Of a stretch of DNA of 14,001 bases, positions 1-6,557 are shown piece by piece. Origin of the DNA: UBA509 sp038729325 (GTDB lineage: Archaea > Thermoplasmatota > Thermoplasmata > Thermoplasmatales > Thermoplasmataceae); contig JAVYSG010000035.1 of the NCBI GenBank assembly GCA_038729325.1, positions 1 through 14,001 of the forward strand, written 5' to 3'. The stretch's first letter is position 1. Every line of letters begins with the position of its first letter. The notes below the pieces were generated by a model that worked only from the letters and a program-made list of their open reading frames with translations, was not told the origin of the DNA and searched no databases. Made by a program: the position numbers and the translations under genes.

Positions 1-73
1 AGCCGCTGGAGGGATTTGAACCCCCGACCTGCTGATTACGAATCAGCTGCTCTACCTGCTGAGCTACAGCGGC
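1..73 (-). tRNA. tRNA-Thr, anticodon CGU
   Basis: The reverse complement folds into a complete cloverleaf of 73 nt. The acceptor stem GCCGCTG pairs with CAGCGGC. The anticodon stem is GCTGA/TCAGC around the loop TTCGTAA, giving anticodon CGT, which reads the threonine codon ACG. The T arm is GGGGG/CCCTC with the standard TTCAAAT loop. The discriminator base is T, which fits archaeal threonine tRNAs. Whether a CCA tail is encoded cannot be told, because the gene ends at the window edge. Confidence 0.96.
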
Positions 74-95
74 ACAGTGGGATAATAGTCAGATG

Positions 96-105
96 AATTT
101 TAAAT
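96..105 (-). promoter_or_regulatory. TATA-like box for tRNA-Thr
   Basis: An AT-rich block (attttaaat read on +) is centred about 27 nt upstream of the tRNA 5' end. This is the usual distance for an archaeal TATA box when transcription starts at the mature 5' end. Confidence 0.5.
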
Positions 106-176
106 CTATGCGCAGGGGAGTTTCCGCAGTGAGAAAGGGAATCGAGATTTTTCCATCCTCAGGGATCAGGCCAGAA

Positions 177-1223
177 TCACAGTCCACCGAAGACCTGCTT
201 CTTAACAGATTTCGGCATCAGCTTTGCCAGGGTTATATACCTGTTCACTGATTTTGCTCCATTCCTGTGTATTTTCCTGTGCAGCATGTGGTGTTTCATC
301 AGCCAGGGCTTTATCTCACTGTCCCATGTTGCCTGGTACTTTCCCGGATCTCCGGCTGCAACAGCCTCTCCTGCAGCCTTTCCTGACCAGAATGCTCCCT
401 GGAGGCCTCCTGCAGTTGTGTTGAGCACTGCATTCACCATGTCGCCTGTATAGAGCCTGTTTTGTGAAACAACGACGTCAGATGGCCTTGAAAGCGGAAT
501 CTGGTGGGCCATGGTGTGGATCATTCTGCCCTTTATCTCAGGAAACTTTTCAGTGAATTTATCAAGGATTGCCTTGGGTTGCTGGGAATTTACAGGGTAG
601 AAGCAGACTCCAACCTTTCTTGTGCCATCTGTGTTTGCAAAGTCCCAGAAGTATCCTCCGGGTGCCAGATCACTGAACCACAGTATCATCTGAAAGTCAT
701 CCCTTTTTGGTAACTCCCTTATCTCTTCATAAGCAACAAGAACATTATCTCTGTCCAGTTTCTGCCCAAAGGATGACTGCGGACCTGCGGCCATAATTAT
801 ATTTTCGGCAGTGATGTTGCCGCTATCTGTTGTGACCGTGTTGCCATCAACTGATTTTACCAGTGTGCGCAGTTTTACATTGAGTTTCCCTGCAAAGTCT
901 CCTGAAAGATATTTCTCGTATTTTGTAAAGTCATAGACAATTCCCACAGGCCGGTCAAATTTCAGTGGAATATGCCTGCCAAGGTCTGTCCTGAAATCCA
1001 TGGCCCTTATCTCCGATGCAACGATTGAACTGTCAGTGGGCATTCCTATCCTCTTGACCCATTCAAGCGATACCGCTCCGGTTGATCTCACAGGAAGCCC
1101 TATTTCTTCCTTTCTGTCGAGAATTATATAGCTTTTCCCGGCTCTCTCAAGTGTAGAGCCGGCTGATAAGCCTGCAGTCCCTGCTCCCACTATGACCGCA
1201 TCGTAATCCATATTAATTTCCAT
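177..1223 (-). CDS. Geranylgeranyl reductase family FAD protein (divergent)
   Basis: Probable FAD-dependent reductase of the geranylgeranyl reductase family. Known members saturate the isoprenoid chains of archaeal ether lipids or of related prenyl compounds at the membrane. The longest frame opens at 1235 (352 aa). In that numbering there is an N-terminal Rossmann FAD site GAGTAG (17-22) with an acidic end to strand 2 (D40), the family PVR loop (48-50), a YFWDF motif (195-199) matching the YxWxF signature, and a late GD motif (264-265) leading into AGGLQGAFWSG. It is shorter than the roughly 400-aa lipid reductases, and the position usually held by a conserved Cys after PVR is Ser51. I prefer the start at 1223, because a TATA-like box sits 22 nt upstream and would lie only about 10 nt from the 1235 ATG; 1211 is also possible. 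The family is clear, but the substrate is not: canonical lipid reductase or a divergent paralogue. Confidence 0.83.
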   Translation of the reverse strand: MEINMDYDAVIVGAGTAGLSAGSTLERAGKSYIILDRKEEIGLPVRSTGAVSLEWVKRIGMPTDSSIVASEIRAMDFRTDLGRHIPLKFDRPVGIVYDFTKYEKYLSGDFAGKLNVKLRTLVKSVDGNTVTTDSGNITAENIIMAAGPQSSFGQKLDRDNVLVAYEEIRELPKRDDFQMILWFSDLAPGGYFWDFANTDGTRKVGVCFYPVNSQQPKAILDKFTEKFPEIKGRMIHTMAHQIPLSRPSDVVVSQNRLYTGDMVNAVLNTTAGGLQGAFWSGKAAGEAVAAGDPGKYQATWDSEIKPWLMKHHMLHRKIHRNGAKSVNRYITLAKLMPKSVKKQVFGGL

Positions 1224-1241
1224 TGGGTCATTCATATACAG

Positions 1242-1249
1242 ATTTTAAT
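1242..1249 (-). promoter_or_regulatory. TATA-like box for the GGR-family gene
   Basis: The sequence reads ATTAAAAT on the minus strand. It lies 22 nt from the ATG at 1223, 34 nt from the ATG at 1211 and only 10 nt from the ATG at 1235, which argues against the longest start. Confidence 0.4.
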
Positions 1250-1339
1250 CTTCTGTCACAGGATGCCATTCATTTTGACCATCATGTTGCCTGGTATGAG
1301 GCGGCAGAATCATGGACTGCCGTAAGAATCCAGGTAAAC

Positions 1340-1349
1340 AAATTTTAAG
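1340..1349 (+). promoter_or_regulatory. TATA-like box for the alcohol dehydrogenase
   Basis: The block aaattttaag is centred 27 nt upstream of the ATG at 1372. This fits a leaderless transcript and rules against the upstream in-frame ATGs at 1312 and 1354. Confidence 0.5.
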
Positions 1350-1371
1350 TCTGATGCCGGAATGTTTGAGC

Positions 1372-2343
1372 ATGAAGGCAATGCTGCTTGAGAAGCAGGA
1401 AAAAATTGAAAAGAGACCGCTGAAATATGCGAATGTGAAAACTGAGGATATTTCCGAAGGACAGGTTCTGGTTAAAGTGCTCGCCAATGGCGTATGTCAC
1501 AGTGATCTGCACATAGTGGAGGGAGATTTCCCTCTCCCTGCAAACCTGTTTCCTCTCATACCGGGACATGAGATCGTTGGGGAGGTCATGGAAACAAAAA
1601 GTGAGATCGAAAGGGGTACAAGAGTCGGTATTGGCTGGTTCTACAACGCATGCGGAAAATGTGATCAGTGCATATCAGGGCACGAGAACCTCTGCCCCAA
1701 CGCACTTGTTTCAGGTATAAATGTCAGGGGCGGATATGCGGAGTATGCAGCTCTGGACGCGAATTATGTGACACGCATTCCTGACAGCATAGGAGATATA
1801 GAAGCTGCACCGCTGTTCTGTGCAGGGATTACCGCATATTCTGCAGTCAGGAGAATTAATCCATCTGTTAATGATAGGATAGCAGTATTCGGGGTCGGAG
1901 GTCTTGCTTTTTATGCAATACAGATGATCGAGGCCATGGGAGCCAGAGCGGTTGCGGTTACCAGATCGCATGAAAAGGTAGCTGAAGAAGCAGGGGCTTC
2001 TGAAATTGTCGATAAACCATCTGGCCAGTATGACGGCTCAATCGTGTTTGCCCCAAATCCGGAACTGGTGAAAGATGCGGTATCATCGGTGCGCAGCGGA
2101 AAGACAGTGGTGATCCCGGCAGTGATGGAGAGAATTGAGATACCATTCTCAAGCTTCACATGGGAGAAAAATATCACAAGCGTTGCGAGCGGCCTGAGGA
2201 AGGAAACAAGGGCAGTTCTGGACATGGCCGCCAGATCGGGTCTTAAATCCATGGTTCACAAGAGAGGACTTTCAGAGGCAAATGAAGTTCTTTCTGAACT
2301 CAAGAATGGGCATATTATGGGCAGGGCAGTTCTGGTGCCTTAA
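1372..2343 (+). CDS. Zinc-dependent alcohol dehydrogenase (MDR family)
   Basis: Cytosolic NAD(P)-dependent oxidoreductase that interconverts an alcohol and its aldehyde or ketone; the substrate cannot be read from sequence. From the chosen start it has 323 aa. Catalytic zinc ligands are visible as C42 (GVCHSD), H66 (GHE) and C150 (FCAGIT). The structural zinc lobe has C94, C97, C100 and C108. The coenzyme domain carries GVGGLA (174-179). After strand 2 the sequence reads VTRS rather than an acidic residue, which favours NADPH (inference). The GWFYNACGKC context resembles the cinnamyl-alcohol/AdhA-like branch. The frame could begin at 1312, but the extra 20 residues precede the normal N-terminus and contain the TATA-like box. 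It is divergent from the GGR-family gene, with about 150 nt between the two starts, and convergent with the small GNAT gene. Confidence 0.93.
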   Translation: MKAMLLEKQEKIEKRPLKYANVKTEDISEGQVLVKVLANGVCHSDLHIVEGDFPLPANLFPLIPGHEIVGEVMETKSEIERGTRVGIGWFYNACGKCDQCISGHENLCPNALVSGINVRGGYAEYAALDANYVTRIPDSIGDIEAAPLFCAGITAYSAVRRINPSVNDRIAVFGVGGLAFYAIQMIEAMGARAVAVTRSHEKVAEEAGASEIVDKPSGQYDGSIVFAPNPELVKDAVSSVRSGKTVVIPAVMERIEIPFSSFTWEKNITSVASGLRKETRAVLDMAARSGLKSMVHKRGLSEANEVLSELKNGHIMGRAVLVP

Positions 2344-2385
2344 TGCCATGCTGCAGGGTCGCGTATCAAGCCTGAAATAAAAATT

Positions 2386-2892
2386 CTAAAATTTCTGTTC
2401 GTTCATCATTCTCTTTTTCATATAAACGACCTTTCCCCAGAAATCATCGTATTCCTGATGCCCCGTCCTGGAGTAGCCAAGAGAGGAATAGTAATCAGTG
2501 AGGTCATTTACTGCCTCAATCACTATTTCTGCGCAACCCAGAGGCTTTGCGATATAATTCTCAACCATCTGTATTATATCCGCACCAACGCCTGAATTAT
2601 GCAGCCCCTCCAGCTGGTTCCGCGAAAGCATTTCCACCACAATGCTCCGCGGATTGTTCTTTCCAGGGACAAATTTCAGCACTACGACACCCTCGAGAAC
2701 ATTTCCCTTTCCTTCAATCACAAGAACCAGGGTATCGGGTTCAGTGCTCCATTCATAAAAATATTTCATACTGTAAGCCCTCATCCTGCTATCCCGGGTG
2801 AAGAAAGGTTTGCCGATATCGTCTCTGCGCATTAATCTCACTCCGGCAGGGAATTTCAGGGAAATATTTTCAGTAAGCCGAATTACTGGCAT
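2386..2892 (-). CDS. GNAT-like acetyltransferase, small
   Basis: Probable acetyl-CoA-dependent N-acetyltransferase of 168 aa, the usual size of a single GNAT domain. The strand VVEMLSRNQLEGLHNSGVGA (85-104) followed by a helix resembles motif A, with an SGVGA turn in place of the classical QxxGxG/A pyrophosphate loop. The segment DYYSSLGY (133-140) is the typical motif B, where Tyr and a Gly-Tyr/Phe turn close the fold. The first third is less typical and may hold the acceptor-binding part. The gene stands alone, convergent with the alcohol dehydrogenase (42-nt gap). An AT-rich promoter block lies about 31 nt upstream. The acceptor substrate is unknown. Confidence 0.72.
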   Translation of the reverse strand: MPVIRLTENISLKFPAGVRLMRRDDIGKPFFTRDSRMRAYSMKYFYEWSTEPDTLVLVIEGKGNVLEGVVVLKFVPGKNNPRSIVVEMLSRNQLEGLHNSGVGADIIQMVENYIAKPLGCAEIVIEAVNDLTDYYSSLGYSRTGHQEYDDFWGKVVYMKKRMMNEQKF

Positions 2893-2918
2893 ACACTGTC
2901 ACGACGTTTGTAAAACTC

Positions 2919-2928
2919 TTAATATTTT
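2919..2928 (-). promoter_or_regulatory. TATA-like box for the small GNAT gene
   Basis: On the minus strand this reads AAAATATTAA, centred about 31 nt upstream of the ATG at 2892. It implies a very short or absent leader. Confidence 0.4.
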
Positions 2929-3005
2929 GCATGCCACCAGCACTCCTCATTATGCTGATGTGACTGAATGGCCAGAACACCGAATGACACGCAGATGAAC
3001 CATTA

Positions 3006-3371
3006 TCAGTGCCTGTGATTTTCGCGGCCGTGGCCATGTTCATGAGTTGCTCGATCCATTTTGGGGAGCTTCCCATCAACAAGCGCTTTAATTGCCGTAT
3101 CAACACGCATTCCGGCACCAGAATATAGGACGGCTTTTCCCTGTGTAAAATTGAATGCCGGTGATCCAGCCTCTGCAACAACAATTGCTGTGGCGCCTTT
3201 CTCCATTGCAGATTTCAGCATCCATATGCCTCTGGTGGTGGTGGCCATGAGCGCAGGATTTTGATACTCCTCTACCACCCTGGGCACAGGCTCAGTTTCA
3301 TAAATCTGGACTTTCTCTCCTTCACCCGGACCCTCAACAATCTGATTGGTTTCAACAACCGCTACCTTCAT
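3006..3371 (-). CDS. NifX/NifB-type small protein with His-rich tail
   Basis: Belongs by pattern to the dinitrogenase iron-molybdenum cofactor (NifX/NifY/NifB C-terminal) domain group, small cytosolic proteins that bind or carry metal clusters. No nitrogenase genes are here, so a general iron-sulfur or metal role is more likely. From the MKVAVVE start it has 121 aa: a first strand, then EGPGEGE and IYE, a central RGIWML helix, the strand AIVVAEAG, and VLYSGAGMRVDTAIKAL. The last 12 residues hold five His (HEHGHGRENHRH), a likely metal-binding tail. The frame continues upstream to an ATG at 3413, adding 14 residues with a CDDC motif that could be a second metal site. I prefer 3371 because family members start at MKxAV and a weak TATA-like block lies 25 nt upstream, but 3413 is possible. 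It lies just downstream of the YrhK-like gene on the same strand, perhaps in one transcript. Confidence 0.78.
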   Translation of the reverse strand: MKVAVVETNQIVEGPGEGEKVQIYETEPVPRVVEEYQNPALMATTTRGIWMLKSAMEKGATAIVVAEAGSPAFNFTQGKAVLYSGAGMRVDTAIKALVDGKLPKMDRATHEHGHGRENHRH

Positions 3372-3391
3372 GCTACAGTCATCACATCTGA

Positions 3392-3401
3392 GTACATTAA
3401 G
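3392..3401 (-). promoter_or_regulatory. Weak TATA-like block before the NifX-type gene
   Basis: The minus-strand sequence contains CTTAATGTA, about 25 nt upstream of the ATG at 3371. It would allow leaderless expression from the shorter start. The match is poor and it also lies within the longer reading frame. Confidence 0.2.
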
Positions 3402-3433
3402 CCCGTCACTCATATGCAGGGGAGCATGAAGTA

Positions 3434-4432
3434 CTATGTATCCAGGGTATCTGATATCCTTCTGGAACTCTTTTTCTTTCTATGTCTCTCATGCATCTGC
3501 ATGGCTATCTGGATGAGCGATCTTCCCACAAGCTGCGAGCTGCCCACGATGAAAAGGTAGACACCTAGAACATTATTTGCGCCTGCGAAGATATTCCGCG
3601 GGAAAAATTCGACGCTGCCCGTTACGAATTCAAGCCCGAGTGAAAGATCGTTTGCTACGCCAAGCCAGTAGTAGAATCTCCTCAGCCTCCTGACTTCATT
3701 CTGCCTTCTATTGCGCTCATGGAATGCCAGGCGTATGCGTTCATCCATGTACAGGAGTCTGTTCTGGGTGGCCAGTGCCGGCAGAATGCCCCCGGATATT
3801 GAAGACAGCAGTTCCTTCATTGATGCCCCATCCAGATGTGCAAGTATTGTATCAATACTGCCATGGAATGAACCGCTATCCTCGTCCCTCAGAACCTTAA
3901 TGAGGCTGAGAAACCAGTCCGTTTCAAGGAGGTGACCAATGCTGCGGGAATTAAAGGTTCTCAGTGCGGCCTCCTGTTCAATTGCCCAGTTGTTAACATC
4001 CTCTTCCTGCAGAAAATAATCTGATGTCATAACAGCATAGGCACAGTTTGCAGAGGTGATTCGGAGCATGTCACCATGGGTTTCTATGATGGTTTCCATG
4101 AGGGCAATGGAAAACCTGTAGCGTGCCATTAGAAGAATGAGAAAATTTCTTGCTAGATTGTCTTCCATTATTACCTGCAGAATGCCGGAGACCATTCTCT
4201 CACGGCTTGAAGGCTCAGGATTGAAATTGTAAACGCCGAGCGGTCTGAATGGGGCTCCGGGCTCTCCATCTACAATTATTCCTGCATTTCTCAGAGTTTC
4301 CATCAGGGTTTTCTCAGGTATGCCCAGAACTCCAGAGGCAAAGCTTGAGAAGCCGCTATTTGTTAACCCGGTAGGAATCTTTGAATTATCGACAATCCTG
4401 CAAAGGTACCCCAGTTCGTTGCTGATTTCCAT
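3434..4432 (-). CDS. Unrecognised protein with YrhK-like C-terminal membrane hairpin
   Basis: Product of 332 aa that I cannot assign to a named family. The N-terminal two thirds are soluble and mostly helical. The early segment VLGIPEKTLMETLRNAGIIV (36-55) could be a winged-helix-like recognition unit, but this is only a pattern. From residue 245 the protein changes: a basic stretch (RRLRR), a first hydrophobic segment (about 257-277, with EFVTGSVEFFP), a short loop, a second hydrophobic segment (about 287-310, with LGVYLFIVGSSQL), and a strongly basic tail (HERHRKKK). The two helices with GSxxFFP and LFIVGS resemble the YrhK domain of bacterial and archaeal membrane proteins. Most of the protein should therefore face the cytoplasm (inference). 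The NifX-type gene follows at once, suggesting co-expression. Its own TATA-like block lies about 30 nt upstream. Confidence 0.8.
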   Translation of the reverse strand: MEISNELGYLCRIVDNSKIPTGLTNSGFSSFASGVLGIPEKTLMETLRNAGIIVDGEPGAPFRPLGVYNFNPEPSSRERMVSGILQVIMEDNLARNFLILLMARYRFSIALMETIIETHGDMLRITSANCAYAVMTSDYFLQEEDVNNWAIEQEAALRTFNSRSIGHLLETDWFLSLIKVLRDEDSGSFHGSIDTILAHLDGASMKELLSSISGGILPALATQNRLLYMDERIRLAFHERNRRQNEVRRLRRFYYWLGVANDLSLGLEFVTGSVEFFPRNIFAGANNVLGVYLFIVGSSQLVGRSLIQIAMQMHERHRKKKSSRRISDTLDT

Positions 4433-4455
4433 CGATGCTCAAGTCAAACATTGCA

Positions 4456-4468
4456 TTTGTTAATTTCC
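4456..4468 (-). promoter_or_regulatory. TATA-like box for the YrhK-like gene
   Basis: The minus-strand sequence GGAAATTAACAAA is centred about 30 nt upstream of the ATG at 4432. Confidence 0.35.
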
Positions 4469-4518
4469 ACAAATCACTCTGATCCATCAAACGGCATTTA
4501 AGTCCGGGCAATTCAGTG

Positions 4519-4535
4519 AATCATGGGCCATGATT
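4519..4535. repeat. Inverted repeat, 8-bp arms around one base
   Basis: AATCATGG, one G, then CCATGATT: perfect 8-bp arms with a 1-nt centre. It lies in the longest gap of the window (4433-4648), about 90 nt upstream of the YrhK-like gene and 114 nt beyond the end of the MFS gene. The tiny loop argues against an RNA hairpin terminator and in favour of a dimeric DNA-binding site, but no regulator is evident. Nothing else was recognised in this gap. Confidence 0.35.
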
Positions 4536-4648
4536 AAACAGAGATCACACCATGGCATGACCGGAAAAGTGAACTGCGGAAAATGTAATGATGAAATTCT
4601 GCATTTTTTCCGGCACTTCTCTTCCTGTTGCCTGGGCACAGGCGCTGT

Positions 4649-5812
4649 TCAGGCAAGTGCTATCCTGGTATTTCTGCCAAGTCCAATTAGGAAGGCAAGG
4701 GTTGATATTGAAAACAGCCCAAGAAACAGCCAGGCATAGGTGTATGAACCTGCCGACCCCTGGACTATGATTCCGAATATCAGGGGAATCACAGACCCAA
4801 TACCTATCTGTATTGAATTGATCAGACCAATATTCAGTGACATGTATCTGCTGGATTTTTCAATGGAAGCAACAATGGCGTATTCCAGCGATATAATGAC
4901 TGTGGAAATTATGCCAACTTCTACAGCGATTCCCCAGTATTCCGCATGGCTGGCTGTGCCCATCAGTGCAACTGAAATTCCCACAGCTATTACCATGAGG
5001 ACTGAAAGTTTTATTGGATTATATCTCCTGAACAGCCCGGCAACTGTGCCACCCACCACACCTGCCATTGGGACAAGTCCTCCCATTGCGCCTGCTGCAA
5101 ATGAACCGACACCCACTGATGACGCGAAGGTCTTGAAAAATTCCGGAAGGGTATAGTTCAGTGACCAGAGTCCAACAAGGCCAACACCTATGATCCAGAT
5201 CTGCCTGTTCATCAGTCTTTTTCGAAGGCCTGAGAAATCGAACTCCGGATATACGCCTGTCTCCCTGATAAGAATGTTTAGAAGGATTGCAGATGCAAGT
5301 TCCAGGGTTCCGGATATTAGGAAATCATATCTCCACCCAAGCAGTGTGACAACAGGAGTGAACGCGATGATTCCAATGCCTGCTCCAAGGTTGAATGATG
5401 CGTTGTAGTACCCTATGACGGAAGTCAGGCTGCCGGTTGCAAGGTCATTCAGAAGGGCAATGGCAGTGCTGAAGAACATGGCAGCTCCTACACCAACTGC
5501 GAATCTTAGTGCAATCAGCACCACAAAGGATGGCGAAATCGAGGTGAGAATGGCGGCAGCAGACATCAGGTAGAGTCCGATCAGGGCAGTTCTCCTTGCT
5601 CCAATCCTCGATGCGATTATACCGGCAGGAACCTGAAAAATCCCAGCTCCAACGAGAAACAGCGTAAGAGATAGTGAGGTCTCAGCAAGCGAGATACCGT
5701 ATGCATGGCCTATGGGCACAAGGGCTGGAGAAACGTTGTACCAGTTTATGGAATAGAAGAGACGTGCTGTCAGGATAGCACCTACTCCAGTCCTGTTACC
5801 GGATGATGACAT
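4649..5812 (-). CDS. Major facilitator superfamily transporter
   Basis: Integral membrane transporter of 387 aa, close to the usual 390-420 aa of 12-helix MFS carriers. Hydrophobic segments run through the whole length with a longer polar stretch near the middle (around residues 186-200) where the two six-helix halves join. The loop between helices 2 and 3 contains GIIASRIGARRTALIG, a good match to MFS motif A (GxxxDRxGRR), with Ser in place of the usual Asp. The N-terminal part (RLFYSINWYNVSPALVPI) resembles sugar- or organic-acid-type permeases in general layout, but the substrate cannot be stated. The start at 5812 follows a purine-rich GGAAGGAAGC and a TATA-like block about 29 nt upstream. 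It is divergent from the RPA operon and separated by 216 nt from the next gene on its own strand, so it is probably monocistronic. Confidence 0.9.
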   Translation of the reverse strand: MSSSGNRTGVGAILTARLFYSINWYNVSPALVPIGHAYGISLAETSLSLTLFLVGAGIFQVPAGIIASRIGARRTALIGLYLMSAAAILTSISPSFVVLIALRFAVGVGAAMFFSTAIALLNDLATGSLTSVIGYYNASFNLGAGIGIIAFTPVVTLLGWRYDFLISGTLELASAILLNILIRETGVYPEFDFSGLRKRLMNRQIWIIGVGLVGLWSLNYTLPEFFKTFASSVGVGSFAAGAMGGLVPMAGVVGGTVAGLFRRYNPIKLSVLMVIAVGISVALMGTASHAEYWGIAVEVGIISTVIISLEYAIVASIEKSSRYMSLNIGLINSIQIGIGSVIPLIFGIIVQGSAGSYTYAWLFLGLFSISTLAFLIGLGRNTRIALA

Positions 5813-5835
5813 GCTTCCTTCCGGTATATCCTGAT

Positions 5836-5844
5836 TCTATTAAT
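5836..5844 (-). promoter_or_regulatory. TATA-like box for the MFS gene
   Basis: On the minus strand this reads ATTAATAGA, centred about 28-29 nt before the ATG at 5812. A GGAAGG block lies between it and the start. Confidence 0.35.
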
Positions 5845-5910
5845 GATCAGCTGAAGCACACCCGACGGATTGTTGTAACTTCTTTACGGCAATTCAGAAA
5901 AACTGTCAAA

Positions 5911-5920
5911 AATAATATAT
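5911..5920 (+). promoter_or_regulatory. TATA box of the RPA operon
   Basis: The block aataatatat is centred 27 nt before the ATG at 5943. The more upstream in-frame ATG at 5919 overlaps this box, so it is unlikely to be the true start. Confidence 0.55.
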
Positions 5921-5942
5921 GAATAGGCACTATGTTTGTACA

Positions 5943-6557
5943 ATGACTACAGTGGATAAGGGGCAGGTAATAAAGTGGCTTGCCGGTGGAGATGAGACTT
6001 CAACAAATCTGGTTGATATTCCATGGAAAGTGAGAGACCTCGATAAATTCCTGGTACTGGAAAGTGATAAGGTGCCATTTTCACTTTTCCTCTCATTCGA
6101 GGAAAAGATAGTAAAGATATTTTTCAGAACAGGCATTGAGACTGCCGTTCTTGAGAACCAGCCCAGACTTGCCATATACAGGACTCTTCTTCTTTTGAAC
6201 AGGCAGATTGATCTGGTAAAGTTCATGCTTGATGGAATGAATGAGGAGGTAGTCTCCCGTGTTGATCTTGAACTTGAGGGGCTGTCCAAGATGGAGCTCA
6301 ATGAGGGCCTGAACACTCTCCTTTCGTCGATTTATCTGATGATCAGGGCTCTGAAGCTTGAGGAGCAGTTTCAGGCCGAGGTCACACAGCGCATGGTTAT
6401 GATGGTTCAGGACATGATAAATCAGGGGAAGAGCAGGGACGACATAGAAAACTATCTGGTTGCGAAGGTTGGGTTGAACAAGGAAGACGCAGAAATACTT
6501 CTCAATAAGCTCATAGGCCAGACAGAAAGCAAGAATCAGAGTGGAATGTACGCATGA
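5943..6557 (+). CDS. Unrecognised alpha/beta protein, first gene of the RPA operon
   Basis: Soluble protein of 204 aa that I do not recognise by name. The N-terminal two thirds alternate strands and helices. The run LAIYRTLLLLNRQIDLVKFM, then a strand pair (EVVSRVDLELEG), then LSKMELNEGLNTLLSSIYLM, resembles the YbjN/type III secretion chaperone-like fold; this is inference from pattern only. The last third is a likely helical bundle: a Met-rich helix (MVMMVQDMINQG), then IENYLVAKVGLNKEDAEILLNKL, similar in layout to small three-helix UBA-like modules. There are no catalytic motifs or membrane segments. The start at 5943 is chosen because the TATA box lies 27 nt upstream. The stop overlaps the RPA start (ATGA), implying translational coupling and a role tied to single-stranded DNA binding, for example as a chaperone or accessory factor of RPA. 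Confidence 0.82.
   Translation: MTTVDKGQVIKWLAGGDETSTNLVDIPWKVRDLDKFLVLESDKVPFSLFLSFEEKIVKIFFRTGIETAVLENQPRLAIYRTLLLLNRQIDLVKFMLDGMNEEVVSRVDLELEGLSKMELNEGLNTLLSSIYLMIRALKLEEQFQAEVTQRMVMMVQDMINQGKSRDDIENYLVAKVGLNKEDAEILLNKLIGQTESKNQSGMYA

Noticed and set aside
177..1235. Possible truncated pseudogene of a geranylgeranyl reductase
   Set aside because: The frame is open throughout and keeps the FAD and GD motifs, so a short functional paralogue is the simpler reading.
4530..4739. Plus-strand frame of 69 aa with a CGKC motif and a TATA-like block about 33 nt upstream
   Set aside because: More than half of it is antisense to the MFS gene, a second frame competes over the same bases, and the composition after the CGKC is not protein-like.
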